From positions 1 to 18,260 of the forward strand of contig DASWVC010000131.1 of the NCBI GenBank assembly GCA_036401335.1: DNA of 18,260 nucleotides, given 5' to 3'. The stretch's first letter is position 1, and each line of letters begins with the position of its first letter. Positions 1 to 7,791 of this stretch are shown here, in pieces. Origin of the DNA: DASWVC01 sp036401335 (GTDB lineage Bacteria > Verrucomicrobiota > Verrucomicrobiia > Chthoniobacterales > JAFAMB01). Made by a program: the position numbers and the translations under genes. The notes beneath the pieces are model-generated. The model did no database searches, was not told the origin of the DNA, and was given only the letters and a program-made list of their open reading frames with translations.

Positions 1-2
1 AC

Positions 3-80
3 GCCCGTGGCTACACCGATTACCCCTTCTTTCAGGATCAGCTTCATTACTACAAAAAACCTGACCCGCAATTTAGGTAG
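3..80 (+). CDS. C-terminal tail of an unidentified gene, cut by window start
   Basis: An open frame enters from the left edge and stops at TAG 78-80, giving about 25 residues ending in YYKKPDPQFR. The composition (GYTDYPFFQDQLHYY) is aromatic and looks like folded protein and not noise. The other two plus-strand frames also give peptides here, so the frame choice rests on composition alone. I do not recognise the family. No homologous continuation is visible downstream, so this is either a natural C-terminus or a truncation beside the decayed stretch that follows. Confidence 0.35.
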   Translation, partial: ARGYTDYPFFQDQLHYYKKPDPQFR

Positions 81-92
81 GACCGCGTTTAG

Positions 93-390
93 CCACTTCC
101 GCCTGAAGTCCGGGAGACGTTTGCGATCAACTTTGCCATTAGCAGCGCGAGTGTCGTTGCCTTAATCGGCTTGGCGTCAGTGTTAGTTAGCTTTTTTCTA
201 GATTAACTGCCAACGGAATTCCCAGTAACCTGGCCTGACTGTTTTTGCGATGGGATTTGCGACCGCCGCAGTCGCCCTCGTCGCGCACACCTCTTGGAAG
301 ATCATTGAGTCACCGCTCGCTTTGCGGAAGCCTGGCAGGCTGTTCTGCAACGTGTCTGCGCCATGGACATCCGGCTTAGAGGGGGCCTAA
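93..390 (+). pseudogene. Decayed membrane-protein remnant, possibly acyltransferase family 3 (OafA-like)
   Basis: Two short hydrophobic reading frames follow one another. Frame 93-206 contains a membrane-like helix (INFAISSASVVALIGLASVL). Frame 229-390 reads AVALVAHTSWKIIESPLALR. The pattern A-x-x-S-(Y/W)-x-x-I-E-x-P is typical of the last transmembrane helix of OafA/YrhL-type acyltransferases. The first piece ends at TAA 204-206 and the second opens after TAA 226-228 in a different frame, so no intact gene can be read. The family assignment is an inference from one motif; the membrane character of both pieces is seen directly. Confidence 0.35.
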
Positions 391-693
391 GAGCCGCCTT
401 CTGAGGACGATGGTTGGCCCAGCCTGGTCGATCGCTTGTGGCCGCGCGGACTGGAGGCGTCCGGGGCGAATGGAGGCCACTTTCCCTGGGGCCAAAAGTA
501 ATCGTTGCAACAGAACCTATGGCGCTGGTATCCAGAATTCAGCCCTCAAGGGCAAGCCAAGAATGCAGCTTCACCCCCGAGACTCTCCCGCTGCCCGATC
601 CACTCCCTGGCCAGGCAATTGCTTGCGCGTAAAATCTTGCCTCGCTCTTACGGGTGGCCTGGGAGAATCGCCGTCCTCTCCGTCCCCTGCCGC
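391..693. other. About 300 bases without a supportable gene
   Basis: The frame of the downstream transporter is open back to about 505, but that extension is rich in Arg, Ser and Pro, has no family-like sequence, and precedes a clear membrane-protein N-terminus. It is treated as non-coding leader. No clear promoter or hairpin is visible. The only purine-rich stretch (GGGAGA, about 661-666) lies too far from the start at 694 to be a normal ribosome binding site. Confidence 0.4.
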
Positions 694-1965
694 ATGAGAA
701 CCCTTAAAGGCCTGCGTTGGTGGATCGTCGGGCTGATCTGCCTCGGCACCATCATCAACTACCTGGCCCGGAACTCCCTGGCGGTGTTGGCGCCGGTGCT
801 GCAGCACCAGCTGCATTTTAGCACCGCGGAATATTCCTACATCATCGCGGCGTTCCAGATCGGCTACACGGTGATGCAAACGGTTTGCGGCATTGCCCTG
901 GACTACCTGGGGTTGCGCCTCGGGTTCGCGCTTTTCGGGGTGGCGTGGTCCCTCTTTAATGTCCTGCACGCGTTTGCCACCGGTTGGATCACGCTGGCCC
1001 TTTTTCGTGGGCTGCTCGGCTTAGCGGAAGCCGCGGCCATTCCTGCCGGAATCAAAGCCATTTCGGAATGGTTCCCGGCCAAGGAACGGTCGGTGGCGGT
1101 TGGCTACTTCAATGCCGGCACGTCCCTGGGCGCCCTGTTGGCGCCGCCGTTGGTGGTGTGGGTCTCGCTCCAGCACGGGTGGCAAATGGGTTTTGTGGTC
1201 ACGGGTGGCCTTGGGTTTGTTTGGGTAGGGATGTGGTACCTTTTTTACCGGCCGCCCTCGCAGCATGCCTGGCTTGGTCGAGACGAACGCGCTTACATCC
1301 TGGCAGGCCAAACGCCGGCGATGGACGGGCCCAAAGGACCGATGGTTCGCACCATCCTCAAGGCGCCAAAGTTCTGGGGCATCGCAGTCCCGCGTATGCT
1401 GGCGGAACCCGCCTGGCAAACGTTCAATTTCTGGATCCCGCTGTACCTCGCCAACGAACGCCACATGAACCTGAAAGAAATCGCGATCTTTGCCTGGTTG
1501 CCTTTTCTGGCGGCGGACTTGGGCGGGATCTTTGGGGGGTACCTCTCGCCGCTGTTGATGAAGCATTTTCATTTCAAACTGGTGGCGTCGCGGCTCGCCG
1601 GCATTGTCCTTGGCGCGATCCTCATGATCGGGCCTGGGTCCATCGGTTTGGCCGCGAGCCCCTTCCTGGCCATCGGCCTTTTCTGCATGGGCGGTTTCGC
1701 GCACCAGATGATTTCCGCTTTGCTTAACACCCTCAGCGCGGACGTCTTTGCGCCTCACGAGGTGGCCACGGCGAATGGCTTGACCGGGACCGCGTCTTGG
1801 ACCGGCGGCCTGACGTTCTCACTGCTCGTCGGCGCACTGGCGACCACGATCGGGTACGGGCCGCTGTTTGCCTGTTTAACGGTCTTCGACCTGGTGGGGG
1901 CGACGGTCGCCGTCCTGCTGTTGCGACGGGAGGAGCCGCGCCTTGCCGCGCCCGCGGCGGGATGA
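694..1965 (+). CDS. MFS transporter, ACS family (hexuronate/ExuT-like)
   Basis: Inner-membrane major facilitator of 423 residues, the normal size for the anion:cation symporter family, with about 12 hydrophobic segments. TM1 reads GLICLGTIINYLARNSLAVL; the N-A-R-N-S-L region is typical of ACS members. The TM2-TM3 loop carries a variant of MFS motif A (GIALDYLGLRLGF). The segment RGLLGLAEAAAIPAGIKAIS followed by EWFPAKERSVAVG is the family hallmark around TM4-TM5. Relatives carry hexuronates, sugar acids or similar anions by proton symport; the substrate here cannot be told. ATG 694 is chosen because the membrane N-terminus starts there, although no good ribosome binding site precedes it. The GH31 gene starts 40 bases downstream on the same strand, so the two probably form a sugar uptake and breakdown operon. 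Confidence 0.85.
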   Translation: MRTLKGLRWWIVGLICLGTIINYLARNSLAVLAPVLQHQLHFSTAEYSYIIAAFQIGYTVMQTVCGIALDYLGLRLGFALFGVAWSLFNVLHAFATGWITLALFRGLLGLAEAAAIPAGIKAISEWFPAKERSVAVGYFNAGTSLGALLAPPLVVWVSLQHGWQMGFVVTGGLGFVWVGMWYLFYRPPSQHAWLGRDERAYILAGQTPAMDGPKGPMVRTILKAPKFWGIAVPRMLAEPAWQTFNFWIPLYLANERHMNLKEIAIFAWLPFLAADLGGIFGGYLSPLLMKHFHFKLVASRLAGIVLGAILMIGPGSIGLAASPFLAIGLFCMGGFAHQMISALLNTLSADVFAPHEVATANGLTGTASWTGGLTFSLLVGALATTIGYGPLFACLTVFDLVGATVAVLLLRREEPRLAAPAAG

Positions 1966-2005
1966 GTCGACGCGGGCCAACGCCTTCACCCCACGAAAAG
2001 GCTTC

Positions 2006-3430
2006 ATGTCACTTACCCATGTTCCCACGTTCCGCCTCGCGGAGCGAGCCAACGCTCGCATCACCCTGGACAGCGCGGAGGGTCATCGCGCGCACGTTTT
2101 TGTGCTGGAGCCGGATCTGGTGCGCGTGCTGGTCTTGCCGGGCGGCGCGCTTCGGTTTCCCGAGACCTGGGCGATCGCGCCGGGCCTGGAAGACGTGCCG
2201 CTGGAAGGGCGTGACCGGTTTGACCTGACGGCTTTCAGCACCCCGGATTTTCAGCTGACGGAACACGCGGACGGCCTGGAGGTGGTCACCGCGCAGGTTA
2301 GGTTAACGATTCGCCTGCTTGGGTTTCATTGCCGGTGGCAGGTTCGTCTCGAGGACGGTTGGCGCGACGCGGCGGCCGACCGCGCCACGCAGGCCTACAA
2401 CTTTGGTTATTGGGACCGGCGCGCCTACCATTACCTCCAACGGGAACCGCACGAGATGTATTTCGGCCTGGGTGAACGCGCCGGGAGCACCAACCGGGCC
2501 GGTCAGAGCTACCGGATGACCAACCTGGACGCCATGGGTTACAATGCCCGCACCACGGACCCGCTTTACAAACACATCCCGTTTTACCTTACCTGGAAAC
2601 CTGCGGCCCGCCTCGGGTTCGGCCTGTTCTACGACACCGTGTCGGAGTGCACCTTCGATCTCGGGCGCGAGCTGGACAATTACCATGGCCATTACCGTTA
2701 CTTTGTCGCCGACCACGGCGACGTGGACTACTACTTCATCGCCGGACCATCCCTCCGCGAGGCCGTCCGGCGCTTTACCTGGCTGACCGGCCGGCCGGCT
2801 TTCTCGCCGAAGTGGGGGCTAGGTTACTCCGGTTCGACCATGGCCTACACCGATGCACCGAATGCCCAGGAGCAGATGGAAAAGTTTCTCGACAATTGCG
2901 CCCGGCACGACATCCTTTGCGACTCCTTCCATCTGTCGTCCGGGTACACGTCCATCGGCGCCAAGCGTTACGTGTTCAATTGGAACCGGGACAAGTTTCC
3001 TGACCCGAAACAATTTGTCCAAAGCTTCCTGAATCGCGGGGTCCGGCTTTGCCCGAACATCAAGCCCTGCTTGTTGCGCGATCACCCGCAGTTCGCGGAG
3101 GTCGAGGCCAAAGGCTTTTTGATTCGCAATCCGGACGGCACGCCCCACCTGGTGCAGTACTGGGATGACCTCGGCGCCTACCTGGACTTTACCAACCCCC
3201 AAGCGGTTGCCTGGTGGAAGGGCGGGATCACGGGTTCACTCCTGCAGTACGGGATCACCTCGACCTGGAACGACAACAACGAGTTTGAGATCGCCCATCC
3301 CGAGGCCTTCGTGCACGGCTTCGGAACCCGCCGCGCCGCCGTCGAGGTCAAACCGCTCTTGTCGTTGTTGATGATGCGGGCGTCGCGCGATGCCAACGGG
3401 AGTTTGCCCCCGGACTGCGGCCGTTTCTGA
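2006..3430 (+). CDS. GH31 alpha-glycosidase, N-terminal part of a frameshifted gene
   Basis: First 474 codons of a glycoside hydrolase family 31 enzyme (alpha-glucosidase/alpha-xylosidase type). The N-terminal beta-sandwich is followed by GLGERAG, then the start of the (beta/alpha)8 barrel (KWGLGYSGSTMAY). The catalytic nucleophile lies in STWNDNNEFEI: W421-N422-D423, with Asp423 (codon 3272-3274) as nucleophile by family rule (W-x-D-x-N-E). The frame ends in a foreign tail after about codon 462. Reading from base 3394 in the next frame restores family sequence (QREFAPGLRPFLISRSG), so about one base has been lost at GCC/CAA 3392-3394. ATG 2006 is chosen because AAAAGG sits 5 bases upstream; an in-frame start at 1943 would add a charged tail overlapping the transporter end. 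Alone this part lacks the acid/base residue and would be inactive. Confidence 0.85.
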   Translation: MSLTHVPTFRLAERANARITLDSAEGHRAHVFVLEPDLVRVLVLPGGALRFPETWAIAPGLEDVPLEGRDRFDLTAFSTPDFQLTEHADGLEVVTAQVRLTIRLLGFHCRWQVRLEDGWRDAAADRATQAYNFGYWDRRAYHYLQREPHEMYFGLGERAGSTNRAGQSYRMTNLDAMGYNARTTDPLYKHIPFYLTWKPAARLGFGLFYDTVSECTFDLGRELDNYHGHYRYFVADHGDVDYYFIAGPSLREAVRRFTWLTGRPAFSPKWGLGYSGSTMAYTDAPNAQEQMEKFLDNCARHDILCDSFHLSSGYTSIGAKRYVFNWNRDKFPDPKQFVQSFLNRGVRLCPNIKPCLLRDHPQFAEVEAKGFLIRNPDGTPHLVQYWDDLGAYLDFTNPQAVAWWKGGITGSLLQYGITSTWNDNNEFEIAHPEAFVHGFGTRRAAVEVKPLLSLLMMRASRDANGSLPPDCGRF

Positions 3431-4419
3431 TTTCCCGCTCCGGCACCGTCGGCATGCACCGCTACGTACAGACGTGGTCCGGAGACAATTACACATCCTG
3501 GGAAACGCTGCGTTTCAACCTTAAAATGGGCATTGGCCTGGCCCTCTCAGGCGTTTCCAACCTCGGCCACGACATCGGCGGGTTCTCCGGGCCCAAACCG
3601 GATCCGGAACTTTTCGTGCGTTGGGTCCAGTTTGGCATCCTCCTTCCCCGCTTCAGCATTCATTCCTGGAATGACGACCAGTCCGCCAACGAGCCGTGGA
3701 TGCACCCGGAGGTCACGCCCTACATCAGCGACCTGATTAAGTTTCGTTACCGGTTGATGCCCTACCTCTACGACCTTTTGTGGCGGCACCACCGGGCTTA
3801 CGAGCCTGTGATTCGGCCGACCTTCCTCGATTTTCCGCATGATCCACGCTGTTTCGAGGAGAACGACGACTGGATGCTGGGCGCAAACCTGCTCGTCGCG
3901 CCCGTGGTTGAACCCGGGCAACGGGCGCGCCCGGTTTACCTGCCGGCGGGGTCGGGCTGGTACGATTTCTTCAGCGGCGACCACTTTTCTGGCGGCCAAA
4001 TGGTCACCCTGCCGGCCCCTTGGGACCGGCCGGGACTCCTGGCCAAGGAAGGGAGCGCCATCCCGCTGAACCTCGCCGACCAGCATTTCGCCAAGCCCCG
4101 CGACCAGCGGGGATTCAGCCTCTTCCCCCCTCGCGGAGGGGGCGCTTTCGTCGCCGGTTGCTTTGAGGATGATGGGGAGTCGGAGCGTTACCGGCAAGGA
4201 CGCCATTGGTCCTGGCAACTGAAGGTGCAGACCTCGCCCGAGGAAATCTCGGTCGAGGTCAGCCGCTCCGGGGAGGGGTTCCCTCCCCGCGACCGGCTCG
4301 GTCTGTTGCTGCCTCGATTCGAAACCCGAACGCTCCGGGTCGTGGGCGGCACGATTCGGGACGACCGCATGGCCGGCTCCCACCGGGTGCTGGAGGTCGG
4401 GATCGGTGACCATCTTTAA
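3394..4419 (+). CDS. GH31 alpha-glycosidase, C-terminal part of the frameshifted gene
   Basis: Continuation of the GH31 enzyme in the -1 frame. It begins with QREFAPGLRPFLISRSGTVG, then MHRYVQTWSGDNYTSWETL. The Asp of WSGDN (codon 3484-3486) matches the family acid/base catalyst (W-x-G-D-N). The segment SNLGHDIGGFSG and the C-terminal beta-domains follow (LVAPVVEPG, then YLPAGSGWYDFFSG). The first possible internal ATG is at 3454, but family sequence is readable from 3394, so a start at 3454 would not be a natural one. Both parts together, with one base restored, give about 804 residues, a normal GH31 length. The 3' part shows no further lesion, which points to a very recent mutation or a sequencing error. 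Confidence 0.85.
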   Translation, partial: QREFAPGLRPFLISRSGTVGMHRYVQTWSGDNYTSWETLRFNLKMGIGLALSGVSNLGHDIGGFSGPKPDPELFVRWVQFGILLPRFSIHSWNDDQSANEPWMHPEVTPYISDLIKFRYRLMPYLYDLLWRHHRAYEPVIRPTFLDFPHDPRCFEENDDWMLGANLLVAPVVEPGQRARPVYLPAGSGWYDFFSGDHFSGGQMVTLPAPWDRPGLLAKEGSAIPLNLADQHFAKPRDQRGFSLFPPRGGGAFVAGCFEDDGESERYRQGRHWSWQLKVQTSPEEISVEVSRSGEGFPPRDRLGLLLPRFETRTLRVVGGTIRDDRMAGSHRVLEVGIGDHL

Positions 4420-4562
4420 TCGCCCGGGCCTGAAGCAAACCTTGAAAATCCCGGCTCTCCGCGGTAACGGCCACGGAGTCAAAACTCCCTCGACGCAGGA
4501 ACTCTCGAGGCCGGCACTTCGGCCGAGAAATCGTCGTCCTGTGAAACCGTTTAGTTTTACAC

Positions 4563-5348
4563 ATGATCTGGGCCTCTGAGCTCATCAAGAACTTCGGCGC
4601 CATTTCCGCCGTTCAGGGCATTTCGTTTGAAGTCCCCAAAGGCGAAATCTTCGCTTTTCTCGGGCCTAACGGAGCCGGCAAAACGACCACGATCAAGATG
4701 TTGACCACCCTGCTTAAACCTTCTTCGGGCCGTGTGGAACTGGATGGGCTTGATCCGGCGACCCAGCCGCAAGAAGCACGCAAACGGTTTGGCATCGTTT
4801 TTCAGGATTCCAGCACCGATGACCTCCTGACTGCCTATGAGAACATGGAGTTCCACGGTGTTCTTTATAAGGTGCCTAAACGAATCCGTGCCGGACGCAT
4901 CGAGGAACTCTTTAAGCTGTTTGGATTGTGGGATCGCCGCGATCATCAAGTCCAATATTTCTCGGGCGGAATGCGCCGCCGCCTCGAGATTGCGCGCGGT
5001 CTTCTTCACACGCCCAAGATACTATTCCTGGATGAGCCGACCCTGGGCCTCGATCCTCAAACGCGCAACCAACTCTGGAGTCAAGTGAAACGGCTGAATG
5101 AAACGGAAGCCGTGACCGTTTTTTTGACGACCCACTACATGGAGGAAGCCGAGCGGGTCGCGCACCGAATTGCCATCATGGATCAGGGCCGCATCGTCGC
5201 TCAAGGTTCTGCGGCGGAATTGAAACAGCAGACTGGAACCGATTCTCTGGAGACGGCGTTTCTCGCCTTAACGGGCACCTCCATTCGCGAAGAAGAAGGC
5301 GGTTCAATCGATCGAATGAGACGGATGGCAAAACTCTTCCGGCGCTAG
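4563..5348 (+). CDS. ABC transporter ATP-binding protein, DrrA-type exporter
   Basis: Cytoplasmic ATPase of 261 residues that drives the permease encoded 19 bases downstream. All motifs are present: Walker A GPNGAGKT (34-41), Q-loop Q81, signature FSGGMRRRLEIARGL (133-147), Walker B ILFLDEPT (153-160) and H-loop His191 (TTHYMEEAE). The SGGM signature, the TIKMLTTLLKPSSG segment and the short C-terminal extension match the daunorubicin-resistance (DrrA/NodI) subfamily of ABC-2 exporters. These move drugs, lipids or polysaccharide parts outwards; the substrate is not visible here. No Shine-Dalgarno sequence precedes ATG 4563, so translation may depend on an unstructured leader. Confidence 0.9.
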   Translation: MIWASELIKNFGAISAVQGISFEVPKGEIFAFLGPNGAGKTTTIKMLTTLLKPSSGRVELDGLDPATQPQEARKRFGIVFQDSSTDDLLTAYENMEFHGVLYKVPKRIRAGRIEELFKLFGLWDRRDHQVQYFSGGMRRRLEIARGLLHTPKILFLDEPTLGLDPQTRNQLWSQVKRLNETEAVTVFLTTHYMEEAERVAHRIAIMDQGRIVAQGSAAELKQQTGTDSLETAFLALTGTSIREEEGGSIDRMRRMAKLFRR

Positions 5349-5367
5349 ATCCAATCGGCCGAATTGC

Positions 5368-6114
5368 ATGAATGCCGTCTACATTCTCTGGCTGCGACAG
5401 CTCAAACGGTACGGCCGTTCCCGAAGCCGGATGGCGGCATCCCTGGCGCAACCTTTGCTCTTTTTGTTTGCCCTCGGTTTCGGGTTCGGACCCATTTTCC
5501 AAAAGGCGGGCCACGGCAACTACATTCAGTTCATCGCTCCCGGCGTCATTGGAATGACCGTTCTGTTTAATTCGATGTTCTCCGGAATCGAACTGATTTG
5601 GGATCGGCAATTTGGGTTTCTGAAAGAGACGCTTGTCGCCCCGGTATCCCGTCTCTCGGTCATGATTGGGCGCACGCTGGGCGGGGCCACCACCGCCCTG
5701 ATCCAGGGCGTAATCGTGATGGCCGTCTGCACCCTTGCCGGCTTTCGAGTTCAAAACCCGAGTTTATTGCCAGTCGCATTGTTGTTCATGGCCTTGATTG
5801 CCACGACCTTTACAGCGCTCGGCACCGGGATCGCCTCGCTGCTGAGCGATTTTCAAGGTTTCCAACTGGTCATGAACCTCCTTGTCATGCCCGCATTTTT
5901 CCTGTCGGGTGCACTTTTCCCGCTGGGTGAGGCACCGGCGCCGATTCGTCTCATCGCGAGCATGGACCCGCTCTCTTTTGGCGTAGACGGGTTGCGAACG
6001 GCGTTGATCGGCGTCGCGCATTTCGGCATTCCGACCGATCTGGGAGTGCTGGCGATGTTTACCGCATTGTTTCTCGGGGTTGGCGGGTACCTCTTCTCCA
6101 GAATTCAGCTCTGA
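5368..6114 (+). CDS. ABC-2 type transporter permease, DrrB-like
   Basis: Inner-membrane permease of 248 residues, the usual size for the ABC-2 family. It has about six hydrophobic segments, including QPLLFLFALGFGFG, YIQFIAPGVIGMTVLF, LVMNLLVMPAFFLSGALFPL and the last helix before FSRIQL. The FLSGALFPL segment followed by PLSFGVDGLR is diagnostic of DrrB/NodJ-type permeases. The ORF starts 19 bases after the ATPase gene on the same strand, so the two are almost certainly co-transcribed and form a 2+2 exporter. Its 3' side borders the fragment zone that starts with an AraC remnant. No terminator hairpin is visible after the stop. Confidence 0.88.
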   Translation: MNAVYILWLRQLKRYGRSRSRMAASLAQPLLFLFALGFGFGPIFQKAGHGNYIQFIAPGVIGMTVLFNSMFSGIELIWDRQFGFLKETLVAPVSRLSVMIGRTLGGATTALIQGVIVMAVCTLAGFRVQNPSLLPVALLFMALIATTFTALGTGIASLLSDFQGFQLVMNLLVMPAFFLSGALFPLGEAPAPIRLIASMDPLSFGVDGLRTALIGVAHFGIPTDLGVLAMFTALFLGVGGYLFSRIQL

Positions 6115-6224
6115 ACCCTTCCGGCAGCCATGGCGCCCACCCTAGGTTCGCTAGCCCACGAAAAAGTGCTCAGCGCGCCAGGCGTCCTGATCGGCGAACA
6201 CGGCGTCAACGGGTTCAGCATGGA

Positions 6225-6357
6225 TTGCATTGCCACCTGAGCTTTGCCTGCGCCGAGACGCTGGCGGAGTTGGCCAAGCTGAGCCCGTTCCATTTCTCGC
6301 ACGTGTTTAAGCAGGCCACGGGGATGACGCCCCTGCAATTCGTGACCCGAGCGCGCA
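6225..6357 (+). pseudogene. AraC-family regulator remnant (part of the DNA-binding domain)
   Basis: The frame reads CHLSFACAETLAELAKLSPF and then HFSHVFKQATGMTPLQFVTR. The second part is the first helix-turn-helix of an AraC/XylS regulator (LSPFHFSRxFKxxTGMTPxQ). The first part resembles the linker before that domain (LCFACAE), but the roughly 50 residues normally between them are missing. The second helix-turn-helix is missing too; the frame runs into the ribosome binding site of the next gene. It is therefore a decayed regulator upstream of the intact reductase. A matching AraC N-terminal piece occurs at 9051-about 9290. Confidence 0.75.
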
Positions 6358-6387
6358 CCGTTTTTACGCAAGAATCCGACCAATACC

Positions 6388-6392
6388 AGGAG
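6388..6392 (+). promoter_or_regulatory. Ribosome binding site of the aldo/keto reductase
   Basis: AGGAG lies 8 bases before ATG 6401 and fixes that start. It is one of the few clear Shine-Dalgarno sequences in the window. Confidence 0.7.
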
Positions 6393-6400
6393 TTCAAAAA

Positions 6401-7399
6401 ATGCAGAAGCGCAAACTTGGAAACGGCGGCCTCGAAGTCTCAGCCATGGGTTTTGGCTGTATGGGGCTGAACTATCATCGCGGCCCGGCCCCGGACAAGA
6501 ACGAGGTGATCGCTCTCATCCGAGCGGCGGTCGAGCGCGGCGTCACGTTCTTCGACACCGCGGAGGTCTACGGCCCCTTCACGAACGAGGAACTGGTGGG
6601 CGAGGCGTTGGCCCCCATCCAGGACCAAGTCGCAATCGCCACAAAATTCGGCCAGGATTTCGGTCCCGACGGGAAGGAACTGAGCCTGAACAGGCTGAAT
6701 AGTCGGCCCGAGTACATCAAGCAAAGGGTCGAGGGCTCGCTCCAACGGCTCCGGGTCGAGACGATCGACCTCTACTACCAACACCGGGTCGACCCGAACG
6801 TGCCGATCGAAGATGTGGCGGGAGCGGTGAAAGACCTGATTCAGGAAGGGAAGGTCAAACACTTCGGCCTTTCGGAGGCGGGAGCGCAGACCATCCGCCA
6901 CGCGCACGCGGTCCAGCCGGTCGCGGCGGTCCAAAGCGAATACTCCCTCTGGTGGCGTCAACCCGAAGCGGAGGTGTTGCCGGCCTGCGAGGAACTCGGG
7001 ATCGGCTTTGTCCCCTACAGTCCATTGGGCCGGGGCTTTCTCACCGGCCAGATCGACGAGACCACGACCTTCGGCAGCAACGACAATCGCAGCACCTTGC
7101 CGCGGTTCACGCCGGAGGCCCGCAAGGCGAACGAGCCCGTGGTCCGCCTGCTGGAAGGGATCGGACGCAAAAAGGGCGCGACGCCCGCACAGGTCGCGCT
7201 CGCCTGGCTGCTGGCGCAAAAGCCATGGGTCGTCCCAATCCCAGGCACCACCAAACTCCACCGCCTCGAAGAGAACCTCGGCGCGGCCGCCCTTGCACTC
7301 ACGGCCAACGATCTCCGGCACATCGAGGACGCCGTTTCAAAAATCTCCGTGCACGGGGACCGCTACCCCCAGGCGGAGAAAGAACGCACGGGGCGCTAA
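6401..7399 (+). CDS. Aldo/keto reductase (intact copy)
   Basis: Cytosolic NADPH-dependent oxidoreductase of 332 residues that reduces aldehydes or ketones. The full catalytic tetrad is visible: Asp52 (FFDTAEVYG), Tyr57, Lys82 (IATKFG) and His128 (YYQHRVDP). The N-terminus GFGCMGLNYHRGP and the C-terminal segments PYSPLGRGFLTGQ, ATPAQVALAWLLAQKPW and PIPGTTKLHRLEEN are typical of the YakC/AKR13-like group. The start is fixed by the AGGAG site. Upstream lies an AraC scrap and 57 bases downstream an SDR scrap, so this is the sole survivor of an araC-akr-sdr module. Its C-terminal 75 residues match the fragment at 9309-9536 at roughly two thirds of positions by my hand count. The natural substrate cannot be told. 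Confidence 0.92.
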   Translation: MQKRKLGNGGLEVSAMGFGCMGLNYHRGPAPDKNEVIALIRAAVERGVTFFDTAEVYGPFTNEELVGEALAPIQDQVAIATKFGQDFGPDGKELSLNRLNSRPEYIKQRVEGSLQRLRVETIDLYYQHRVDPNVPIEDVAGAVKDLIQEGKVKHFGLSEAGAQTIRHAHAVQPVAAVQSEYSLWWRQPEAEVLPACEELGIGFVPYSPLGRGFLTGQIDETTTFGSNDNRSTLPRFTPEARKANEPVVRLLEGIGRKKGATPAQVALAWLLAQKPWVVPIPGTTKLHRLEENLGAAALALTANDLRHIEDAVSKISVHGDRYPQAEKERTGR

Positions 7400-7456
7400 T
7401 GGCAGTCAAACGAGCAGAAGAGTAAATGGCGAAACACAAAAAATGAGAAACGTCGG

Positions 7457-7572
7457 ATGAACCTATCGTTTGGAAACAAAGCTGCCCGGGTTACTGGGGT
7501 AGCATCGGGACTGGGCCTTTGGCCACGCTGAGCCTTTGCCTGGCCGAAGCCCGAGCCATTCTGGCCGGCCTG
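7457..7572 (+). pseudogene. Short-chain dehydrogenase/reductase N-terminal remnant (first copy)
   Basis: ATG 7457 opens a frame reading MNLSFGNKAARVTGVASGLG, which matches an SDR N-terminus with its T-G-x-x-x-G-x-G nucleotide-binding loop. It stops after GLWPR. Moving one frame at about 7517-7521 restores LATLSLCLAEARA, the expected next helix, so there is a frameshift. Beyond about 7572 no SDR sequence is recognisable and the catalytic S-Y-K region is absent. It sits 57 bases after the reductase stop, as expected for an akr-sdr operon. The restored frame stays open into the HAF-repeat gene, which makes a spurious long ORF from TTG 7519. Confidence 0.65.
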
Positions 7573-7640
7573 GAGCAGACGATCGTCGAACTGAGCAGCG
7601 GACAGGTGCGTATAAAAGGCCAGTTTCCTTCGTTCCGTTA

Positions 7641-7664
7641 TATACTTTTCGTACTATTTATACT
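7641..7664 (+). promoter_or_regulatory. Possible promoter of the HAF-repeat gene
   Basis: An AT-rich island (about 7636-7670) in otherwise GC-rich DNA holds two TATACT hexamers, at 7641-7646 and 7659-7664, close to the sigma-70 -10 consensus. No good -35 box is found at 17 bases from either. The island lies about 130 bases before the preferred start at 7792. Confidence 0.3.
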
Positions 7665-7791
7665 AAAAACAGTCGGAATGGAGTTGTTGTCCAGTGTCAA
7701 CGCTCACCGGCGAATCGCCGCCGTGCGTTGCAGGCTGCGGCTTGCGTGCGCAAGGCGGTTTGCGGTTTTCAAAAAACGTTTGCACGCTGCC

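Noticed and set aside
505..693. N-terminal extension of the MFS transporter frame
   Set aside because: The 63 extra codons are Arg/Ser/Pro-rich, unlike any transporter, and precede a normal ACS N-terminus at 694. The open frame is by chance in GC-rich DNA.
3547..4482. Long minus-strand ORF opposite the GH31 C-terminal part
   Set aside because: It is antisense to clear GH31 sequence, has no family-like motif, and results from high GC at third positions.
4506..4535. Imperfect hairpin before the ABC ATPase gene (GGCCG/CGGCC region)
   Set aside because: The stem is bulged and short with no T-run, so it is not supportable as a terminator or leader element.
7519..7791. TTG-started extension of the HAF-repeat gene
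   Set aside because: Its first part is the continuation of the broken SDR, and the extension would bury the signal peptide. ATG 7792 explains the export signal.
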